Below, piece after piece: positions 56,292-64,000 of a stretch of DNA of 64,000 bases (positions within the stretch are counted from its first letter, which is position 1; every line of letters starts with the position of its first letter). The notes beneath the pieces are model-generated. The model saw nothing but the letters and a program-made list of their open reading frames with translations, did not search any database and was not told the DNA's origin. The DNA is from Crossaster papposus. Lineage: Eukaryota; Echinodermata; Asteroidea; Velatida; Solasteridae. A program made the translations under genes and the position numbers. The stretch lies in contig JBAIAA010000781.1 in the NCBI GenBank assembly GCA_037893245.1, positions 496,001-560,000 on the forward strand, given 5' to 3'.

Positions 56292-59200
56292 ATGATGAAA
56301 CCTGTCGGTCGGCAGAACGACCAGGATTCATCGGAAGACGACTGCACAAAAAAGGTAAACAAGGTGATTGCGTCGGGGATCTGGGTGAAAGTCGGACCCT
56401 CCTGGTCCAAACCTACATGTACCCGGATCCTCCATAGAAAACGCTATAGCCTAGTACATAGCTTTAATGAAATTGCATTCCAAAGAATGCTAACTCAATA
56501 AGATAAACTATATGCAGTATAAATTAACCTTTGTCAATGATGAAAAATATTAAAGAGACATTAACAAGTCAAGTGACATTAATAAAACAAACTACAAAGT
56601 GCTTGTTTTTTATTCACATTGATTGGGTATTAATTATTATGATTATGTTTTTACATTAGAGTGAAATTTCATTGAATGAACTATGAAGGAATAACGTTTT
56701 TTATGCAGCATCCAGGATAGTTGCGATAATCGTAACCCTCCATCGACGGTCGAATGGAGGGTTACGATTATCGCAACTACATCCAGGAAGGTGCGACTAG
56801 GCCCGGGTTTTATCCACCTGCTTCGAACTGCCCTATTATTGTACTGCTACTGGATGCCGAGTGCGTCTGCGGGCTTTTAGACACGAACAAGAAATTTCAT
56901 TTTTGTCCACATCAATTAAAATATTTCCTATTTTTGGGCATTGTTACTGAAATGGATCGTAAAGAATGTTGTATTCTTGTGCCACTTCACGTTTGTGTAC
57001 AAATTAAAGTCGATGGAAAGTCAAGAAATTTGTCTAACAAAGTTGGAAATGTTTCAGTCCCAGAATAATGTCTTTTTAACATTTTTGCAAAGAATGACCT
57101 CTGTCTCTGAAGAGATAGAAATAAGTAGTGCAAGGTTGAAACAGTCTTTCTGCCTAGCCAGAAATTTATTTTATTTTTTTCAGTGGACCGTAAATGAGTT
57201 AGAGCCTACCTAAAATTACCACATTTTTTTTTATACATTTGGACAATGATGATCTAGTATGCCATTTATAATATCACGTCAATCATGTCATCATGTCCAT
57301 TAAATAAATATTTCTTCGAAAAGTACTAACCTACCGGTAGCTCTTAATAGGACAACATTTAACTACTCGACCCCCCGCAAAAATTCCTGAAATGTCATAT
57401 TTGTTTAAACACAGCCAAGGACATCGACGAGCATGTCCTCCGGGAAAATCCGTAAAGTTGGCGGCAAGCGGGGCCGCAAGCCCTCGAAGATCGACCACAA
57501 GGCCAAGCTGGAACGAAGCCGGCAGAGCGCGAGAGATTGCCGCGCCCGCAAGAAGCAAAAATACCAGCTTCTAGAAGAGATGGTGGCCAATAAGGAACGC
57601 GACGTCTGCGCTCTGAGAGAAGAGCTAGACATGGTGAAGATTTCTCATTTAAGGGGGGGGGGGGGGGGGGGGGGGGTGTGGGGGGTGGTTCCCTGTGTCT
57701 CGTATCTTGCTTCGTAAGCAACACTGAGCATGGGCAGAACAGTTGACATGCGAAGTAGAAAGATTCGACAATAGTCTCAAGCATCCTGCAAAATCATAGC
57801 ATCTGGATTGCTGCCCTTTTCAAAAGGAGTGGAATTTTGTTGGTACTAACAAGTCTAGGATATGGAGCCTCAAATCGTTCCGTGTATAAGAGTTTAGTCT
57901 GGTTTCCTAACCTGACAATTCCCTAATGTCTATAAATTGCTCCATTTGTGACCTCTTCCAACGAAACCCGGACAAAGTCGACTTTTTAGTTTTTCAGATT
58001 TTGCTTTTTTCAAATTCTCTAGGTTCTCAGCTTTAAAATGATGTATCATTTACATATGTACCCCCACCCTATCTTCCCTGGGGTCTGGATTTAGTGATAA
58101 TACCCTGACAACCTAATTATGAGATAAACAGCTTTGAAGTTCAGAAAAGCGTATTATTTCTGTACACAAATGTTTCACAAAATTGACACACTTCTGGTGG
58201 ACGGATTTTGTTCAAATTTGAGGAGATTGTAGATTAATAGTGAGTGACTTAGGAAAACCTAAAACCACAAAATGGTAAAATCCATCCCGAAATGACTTCA
58301 GGAGTACATTGTGACAAAACACATTGTGCGACTTTGTCCGGGAACCAGACTACAAGAGCTCAATTATTTCTTTATTTTTTCCATCTATGAATATACAATA
58401 CGTACTACCACCAAATCCATCAATTTCTTAAAAAAATAAAATTGCAAAAGCAAAAATATTGCAAGTGGCCTAGTGTAGAGGTTAGGTTTTGTAACTCATG
58501 ATCAGAGATTCAAGGGTTTGAATCCAGCTGCTGGCTTTATGTTGTGTCCTTGGGCAAGCCACTTCATCCTAACTTACCTCTTTCAACCCAGGGGTATAAA
58601 TGAGTATCGGCATTAGCTGGGAAGTAACCTAAACCTAAAATCTGAGATAAATGCCGGCCATATGTGACCCAGCACGAGTAAATGAGACACTTTGCGGCAT
58701 AAATAAAAATTGAGATTTTGATTTCATCATTTAACCCTAACCCCCTAGGCTCTCGCACTAGGAAGCATACCAAACCTAACAAACTTCAACAGCTCACACA
58801 TGTTCAGTAATTTTTGGTACACTGTACTGAACCTAACAGTACTAAACCTGCCAAACTCCAACAGTTGAAGTTTTATTGACTTGGAACAGTGATAACTGGC
58901 CAGTGGTATTATGTGTTTTAGTGGGGACACACATACAAGGTGTAAGTGTACATACACTTACAGTTGACCAGGAACTGTGCCGTGACAATGTGGGTCACTC
59001 ACGTATAAATGCCTGTGCATTCTCAAAATTTCTAACATTTTGACAAGTCTCATGCCTTTCTGTCCTGAACCTCACAGAATTCAACAGGGTCTCCCTGGGA
59101 CTTGGTACTGAGTCAAACAAAGTCCAACAACAAGTTGTTACGGTTTGGTACCAAACCTGCCAAAACCTAGCGAAAGCTGCAGTTGGAATTTGGTGGGTTT

Positions 59201-59769
59201 GGGATAGTTAGGGTTAAAGCTTGTTTAGCTTTAAATGATGAAATCAAAATCTCAATTTTCATTTTTGCCGCAAAGTGTCTCATTTACTCGTGCTGGGTCA
59301 CATTATTGGCTCTGGACTAACACTTGTGTGTAAAAAGAATATCAAAAATCAAATTAACCCCTTAATGCCGGGGAGCCGAGCCGCTATGGCTGCAGCCCAC
59401 TAAAGTGCCCAGAATGCTGTTGTCAGCCTGTGTGACGTCTGCACTTTCAGGTCCATTGTGCAGTGCAGCTGCTGAACAAAGGCTACTGTGTGCAGTCCTG
59501 CGTATAATCCTGTGAAGTGACAAATTAAATAAATACCAACGTCAAGTGGTTAACTGCCAATTAAACAAACGACAGGTTGTTATAAATTCATCACTGCAAA
59601 AATTTAAGTTGATTTAACGTTTTATTTTGCCCCATTTATTTTTCTGCAGTACCAGAAGTGGTGTAAGAAGATCGACCAGGGTACTATCCCACCGGAGATC
59701 TACGAAGCACTGCAGACTGGGGAGGTAACGAAGGCAAACGATACAATCATCAAAGAAGAGGCGTGTTGA
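56292..59769 (+). CDS. CREBL2: CREB-like bZIP factor CREBL2, 3 exons
   Basis: CREBL2 is a small nuclear bZIP protein; its fly relative REPTOR-BP acts in TORC1-responsive transcription (family knowledge). Exons 56292-56354, 57415-57633, 59650-59769 (TGA) give 133 residues (human 120). The basic region KLERSRQSARDCRARKKQKY is followed by the zipper LLEEMVANKERDVCALREEL, then DMYQKWCKKIDQGTIPPEI across the last intron, as in human (EMYKQWCMAMDQGKIPSEI). The second exon also has an internal Met (57433, MSSGKIRKVGGKRGRKP) that aligns better with the human start. The upstream Met adds MMKPVGRQNDQDSSEDDC and a short linker, in phase. Either start is possible. Confidence 0.93.
56718..56779. mobile_element. 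62-bp perfect hairpin with 9-bp target duplication
   Basis: TAGTTGCGATAATCGTAACC and on to CCTCCAT pair with the inverse arm around ten bases. CATCCAGGA flanks it exactly (56709-56717 and 56780-56788). The TAG...CTA ends and 9-bp duplication match the Mutator-like element at 47704. It lies in CREBL2 intron 1. Confidence 0.92.
57653..57677 (+). repeat. Poly-G run just after a CREBL2 donor
   Basis: About 24 G residues starting about 20 bp downstream of the 5' splice site at 57634. Confidence 0.93.
57954..58335. mobile_element. Family X MITE in CREBL2 intron 2
   Basis: TTCCAACGAAACCCGGAC at the left; GCGACTTTGTCCGGG at the right. The interior is very close to 8790-9206, so the two copies are young relative to 42822-43256. 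Confidence 0.85.
58465..58620 (+). mobile_element. SINE-like element
   Basis: GGCCTAGTGTAGAGGTTAGG (A-box-like), GGGTTTGAATCC (B box), then TGTTGTGTCCTTGGGCAAGC, a motif common at the junction of tRNA-derived SINE heads and bodies. Confidence 0.7.
58663..59303. mobile_element. MITE with TGTGACCCAGCACGAG ends (family E), split by family T
   Basis: TGTGACCCAGCACGAGTAAA to TTTACTCGTGCTGGGTCACA. The arms pair for about 65 bp; the family T element sits at a TTAA near the loop. Confidence 0.88.
58735..59213. mobile_element. Family T MITE nested in family E
   Basis: TTAA (58731-58734), CCCTAACCCCC at the left; TAGTTAGGG, TTAA (59214-59217) at the right. The interior has AACCTAACA and CCAAACCTGCCAAAAC words. 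Confidence 0.88.
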
Positions 59770-59796
59770 GGTCAAAGGTCGACAACGTGGCATCCT

Positions 59797-60478
59797 GGGG
59801 CCAATTTCGTAGAGCTGCTTAGGCAGAAAAATGTGCTTCAGCACAAAAAAACCTTGCTTAACCCTAACCCTCCCAAATCCTTTAAATTCCTCATTGCAAA
59901 ATGCAGGATTTTGCAGGATTGAGGTCACTTGGAGTTTGATGCATTGCAGGATTTTGCAGGATTGAGGTTACTTGGGGTTTTACCCCTGCAGGAATATGGA
60001 GGATTCAGGTTATCAGGCTGAATGTGACACACAAGGATTTTGCAGGATTGAGGTCACTTGGAGTTTGATGCATCGCAGGATTTTGCAGGATTGAGGTTAC
60101 TTGGGTTTTTACTGACTGCAGCCAGGGCAAGACTGCAGGATTTTGCAGGATACAGGCTGTATGGTCACCAGTGACCAATATTGGAGGATTTTGCAGGATT
60201 CAGGTTACTTGGAGTTTTAACAATTTAGGAATTGGAGGATTTTGCAGGATTCAGGTTATGTGTAAGTAAAAATGGGTAGGGAGTTAGGGTTAATAAAAAA
60301 ATCAGGTTACAAGCAAAAATTCTACGTGATTGTTATGCTAAGCTAAAACAGCTAAATACCAATCACAAATAGGGTACCTTTTTAAGAAGTTGTGGCTGTT
60401 GAGTTCATTTTACTAAGCAATTAGAGTTTTGTGCTTAAGCAATTTTTTTGCTTAAGCAGCTCTATGAAAATCGGCCCC
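59797..60478. mobile_element. Family B MITE starting 27 bp after the CREBL2 stop, split by family T
   Basis: GGGGCCAATTTCGTAGAGCT to AGCTCTATGAAAATCGGCCCC. It is probably transcribed in the CREBL2 3' UTR. The insertion is at 59862-60289. Confidence 0.87.
59862..60289. mobile_element. Family T MITE with GCAGGATTTTGCAGGATT interior
   Basis: TTAA (59858-59861), CCCTAACCCTCC at the left; GGAGTTAGGG, TTAA (60290-60293) at the right. About ten TTTGCAGGATT words lie inside. Confidence 0.9.
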
Positions 60479-61200
60479 TGATAGAAGCCTTTTGGATAGA
60501 CCTAAGTGGATATAAATCCGGCAGTTGTATTATACAGTTAAAAATATATGCTTTTATATTATATACAAGTTTATCAATTGTGGTATTAAAATTGTTAGAC
60601 GTTTCTGTACAAAGGTGACGTAGGATACGCTGTTAACTAAAATTTGGGTGGTCAAAAATTGGAAGATGAAAGAATTTTGTTTTGTATATGCCCAAATCTG
60701 ATGCGCTTTTTAAAACTTGGAAAATGTACTTTATACTTTATAGTCAAATTATTATATTTTTTTAAAAGAAAAGTATCTTCAATGTTACCTAACCTTCTTC
60801 AAAACGTCTTGTAATGTTTCAAGGAATATTTGTTTTACATCATGACTGACAAGAATTTGGGGCAAATTATTCTTTTATTGCTAAAATATTCTTATATAAA
60901 AAAATAGTATAAATGCATTTAAACTAAAATAGGCTGAATACAAAAAATTTCTTGGGACAATTTCGTGTGAATTTGATGAGCATTTGAGACATACATACAT
61001 GTGTGTACATTTAAGGTATTGAATTGTGCTTCCATACAAACATTAGTCTTCAGACAAGCATTCATAGAAATGCACGTCATTGATGAATATGTAATAAACA
61101 TACTCTACTGGTTTTGACAGTACACAAAAGGCTAATCGCATTTGATCTTATACCTATGTATTAACTTAAACAGCCATTTTTGGTGTTCCTGTGAAACTTG
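60479..61200. other. AT-rich region, possible CREBL2 3' UTR
   Basis: Unique-looking, no frame; AATAAA at about 61091 could be a poly(A) signal. Confidence 0.35.
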
Positions 61201-61206
61201 CAAGTT

Positions 61207-61350
61207 TAACCAGTTCATGCCGGGATTATTTGTACCGGACCCAATCACAGGATTGTTTTTTTTCACGAACCTCCATCTAAGGCAGGTTCAGGTCAGCATC
61301 TGTGGGTGGCACACCCTCATATTTTCGGCATCCGACGCGAACTGCTTAGG
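61207..61350. mobile_element. Shortened family A MITE
   Basis: TTTAACCAGTTCATGCCGGG at the left, GACGCGAACTGCTTAGG at the right; the 29-bp units are absent. Confidence 0.75.
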
Positions 61351-61385
61351 TAACTGTTAATAAAACCACTTTACAGTGGATCACT

Positions 61386-61577
61386 AGTTCGCGCCGCAGG
61401 ACGTATATACATGCACAATTTTCTCGAGATTCAAAACGGAAAACGCGTCAAGGCCGGAAATGCGTGGGTGTGCTTCCAGGTACCATCGGCCTGAACCCGC
61501 CTCGGATCGAGTTTCGTTGAAAATAATCCCACGCCTCGGCTTGGGAATGCTAAAATAATCCCAGGGTGAACTGGTTA
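61386..61577. mobile_element. Family A MITE
   Basis: CTAGTTCGCGCCGCAGG to GGGTGAACTGG followed by TTAA. It lies within 40 bp of the previous copy but is oppositely oriented. Confidence 0.8.
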
Positions 61578-62183
61578 AAGAAACATATTTTGATGTACAG
61601 TGTAATATACAAAGCCAGATAAACAACTTCATTGTAAGTTTATGAAAGTAAAATTATGAGAAGAACAAAATGTAAATGTTACATAAATCTGGTCGTTTGT
61701 GTTACTCCTCAAAAATGAAAAATATTTTGACAATTTTGTTTTACTGCCAAACACAGCAATGCAGTCGTGCAAAGCTCCGAAAAATACAAAAAAGTTGCTA
61801 AAAAACGGGGGTCAATTTACGTAAATACACCATTAGCTGCCAATATACAAGCAAAAATATTGATATTAATAAGTACGAAGATAAGTCATTAAAGGTAATA
61901 TATAATATTGATTTGTATACAATACCTGAATAAATCCCCGCCATCCGATTGGTGGATCGACGATCACGTGCTTAAATTATTCGACCCATCACACGACGCG
62001 AACCGCACCGCCCAAAACGTTCTATCACATGGTTTTATTATCAAACGGTGCGCGCGCATTGATAAAGCCAAACAAACTTCTCTAATTAGCTATTAGTGTA
62101 TACTACATGTTTCTTACGTTGATGTAAGCACCAGTTTACAAGTTACCAATCAGACGACGAGAATTTATTCAGGCGTTGTATAA
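61578..62183. other. No gene or clear repeat seen
   Basis: AT-rich, unique-looking. Confidence 0.35.
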
Positions 62184-62352
62184 AACAAATAATGAATGTT
62201 TTACATTCGTGCAATGGAAAGAATAATTTCATTCGGTGACAGATGGCATGTTATATTCCACGAGGCGAAGCCGAGTGGAATAGAACATGACATCTGTTAC
62301 CTCATGACATTATTCTTACCATTGCACTTATAAACATTCATTATTTGTATAA
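62184..62352. repeat. Hairpin element with about 75-bp arms
   Basis: ACAAATAATGAATGTTT to AAACATTCATTATTTGT, with CATGTTATATTCCAC and its inverse nearer the loop CGAGGCGAAGCCGAG. Confidence 0.88.
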
Positions 62353-62541
62353 TATCACCTACAGCTCCTACAGTATTATTACCCTTGCTCATTGGGCCAA
62401 TGCCACATTCCCAAAACCATCTCCGAGCTACCGGCTGGCGGAATATACAACTCAATGCTGCCATTTCGGTGCAATCGCCTGAAATCAATCATAATAACCA
62501 TCTCTGCCCTCACAGGTACCCATTTTATAATCGCTTCTAGA

Positions 62542-62765
62542 CAGGGTTGTAGTCGAGTCCCTCCAAGTCCATTCACAAGTCCTTTCGTGAAGCCAGTCAC
62601 AAGTCCCTTTATAAAGGCAGTCACAAGTAACTGGATGAACAATGACAAAGGAATGCCTTTGTCAAAGCTGATTTGAATAGCTTGTGATTTGAATTAGAAC
62701 TGAAGGACTTGTGATGGACTTACAGGGACTTACAGGGACTTGTGATGGACTCGACTACATCCCTG
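62542..62765. mobile_element. hAT-like MITE, sister of 35684-35907
   Basis: CAGGGTTGTAGTCGAGTCC to GGACTCGACTACATCCCTG. CTTCTAGA (62534-62541) and CTTCTGGA (62766-62773) are an 8-bp duplication with one change. Confidence 0.9.
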
Positions 62766-62834
62766 CTTCTGGATGGGAAGAAGCAATGAGTGACAAGGTA
62801 CCTTGCTCAGGGACACACACACAGTTATGTTTTG

Positions 62835-63012
62835 ACCGGCAATCGTGGACGGGGCATTGTCCGACCGTCTTCCCTCTTTTGTTTATACTCTAACGTTTTC
62901 GGATGATCGCCATAGGATTTGTACACGGGAAAAGATCGTGGACGTTGTGTCAATCGTGGACCCATTGTTTGACTCCCAATTCTTTTGTCCGACGACCACG
63001 ATTGCCGGTCAA
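62835..63012. mobile_element. Family N MITE
   Basis: ACCGGCAATCGTGGACGGGG to CGACCACGATTGCCGGT; the interior as at 38146-38315. Confidence 0.87.
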
Positions 63013-63133
63013 TACAAACGCACCATAGTCCCAGTCGACACCACTCATAAAACTTCAAATTAATTACGATTAAAATCACCTCTGGATAACATATTTTTGT
63101 CTCTATATTCCAAGTATACCGCAATCTTTCCCC

Positions 63134-63522
63134 TTAAAAGGTAGGATACACCATTGGTAAATGCTTAAATTATCATGAACGAGTGGATTTGAGGGGTTGT
63201 ATGTTATAGTAATTATCATTTAACGGACCTGTCCGAAGTTTTACAATCATGGAAGCCGAGAAAATCACGAAAAACAGCGTTTGTTTTCAACCGGCGTCGG
63301 GCAGTTATTTTTATGTTATTGTTTTTTCGCGATCGCCGTCTGGTGATCACAAATTTTGTTTTTGAAAATTATATTTTTCAGAATAATTACAGGATATCTA
63401 GCGCAATCATTTTGCTGGATGCCTAGAATCATTATTTACTTTCAAATAAGTAAGATATTTCTTAAGAATTCGGTAGTAAATATTTTCGATATCTGCAAAT
63501 GTTGTATCCTACCTTTAAAAGT
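63134..63522. mobile_element. Family F MITE
   Basis: TTAAAAGGTAGGATACACC to TTGTATCCTACCTTTAAAA, with the full shared interior (GCGATCGCCGTC, GACCTGTCCGAAG). Confidence 0.88.
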
Positions 63523-64000
63523 GAAAAAATAATAAACCAAACACCATTACAAATTAAAACTTCCCAAATCCCAAATTATAAAATCCAAAATGGTATAAAA
63601 AAATAACCCCCAAAAATTGTTTCATTTCAAATTCCCACTTCACTTTCAAACAGAGGAAACCAACTTCCTCAAGCCATAATTCAAACGGTTTTTACACCCT
63701 TCCCCCCCAAAAAAAAAATAAAAAAAAATATGACATCACTTTCATCCCCAAAATTATTCTTACTGTAAAAAAAAAAATATAAAAAAATAATAATAAAAAA
63801 AAATCTGCCGAATACACATAATTCTCGATATATTTGAATAACAATTAAGTTTGGATCAATAAAACCAAACTTCTTTTTAAAGATGTTATCTAAACATTTT
63901 TGTAAACAACTTTAAAATGCCCGGAAAAAAATCCTGACGCCACTTCAGCGGTTGTGTACATGGTCAGGTGGGTCGAGAAAAATTATCCAAGTTTTTCCTA
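63523..64000. other. A-rich tail of the window
   Basis: A runs at about 63710-63800 and, at about 63937, the ACGCCACTTCAGCGGTTGTG word shared with 45429. No gene seen. Confidence 0.4.

Overview
The window is from an animal nuclear genome: five spliced genes with GT-AG introns and long stretches packed with small non-autonomous transposons. The gene set (a piRNA-type GTSF1, MRNIP, CREBL2, TSEN2, PI4KB) and the dominant repeat that begins with GGGGCCAATTTC fit an echinoderm, most likely a sea star. That attribution rests on memory of repeats and protein similarity, not on a search.

Layout. 894-11257 (+): the 3' ten exons of PI4KB, ending with the kinase domain; its introns are almost wholly repeats, including a 1.5 kb 20-bp minisatellite. 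11.3-23.4 kb: no gene seen; small elements, then a 3.4 kb AT-rich satellite (about 106 bp unit) that gives way abruptly to eight tRNA-like units (about 149 bp) and then four tRNA-like units in the opposite orientation. 23449-29535 (-): complete TSEN2, catalytic subunit of the tRNA-splicing endonuclease, with a roughly 350-residue heptapeptide repeat encoded by a 21-bp minisatellite. 31543-32754 (-): an intronless 403-codon reading frame I do not recognise. 32.8-39.1 kb: no gene seen. 39114-48724 (-): complete GTSF1-like gene (nine exons) with an unusual Gly/Arg/Pro-rich tail. It stands head-to-head with MRNIP (49888-54361, +, four exons), whose last exon has duplicated short motifs. 56292-59769 (+): CREBL2, a bZIP factor. 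60-64 kb: repeats.

The genes do not form a pathway. TSEN2 works in tRNA splicing, PI4KB in Golgi PI4P synthesis, GTSF1 in piRNA silencing, MRNIP in DNA-break signalling and CREBL2 in transcription. The notable biology is in the repeats: several families that use TTAA target sites (one with ends that imitate telomere repeat), Mutator-, PIF/Harbinger- and hAT-like miniature elements with visible target-site duplications, and nested insertions whose empty sites can be read directly. No retroviral, LTR or Polinton-like element was recognised. All splice sites were chosen by eye from GT-AG signals, reading phase and remembered human proteins; no alignment was run.
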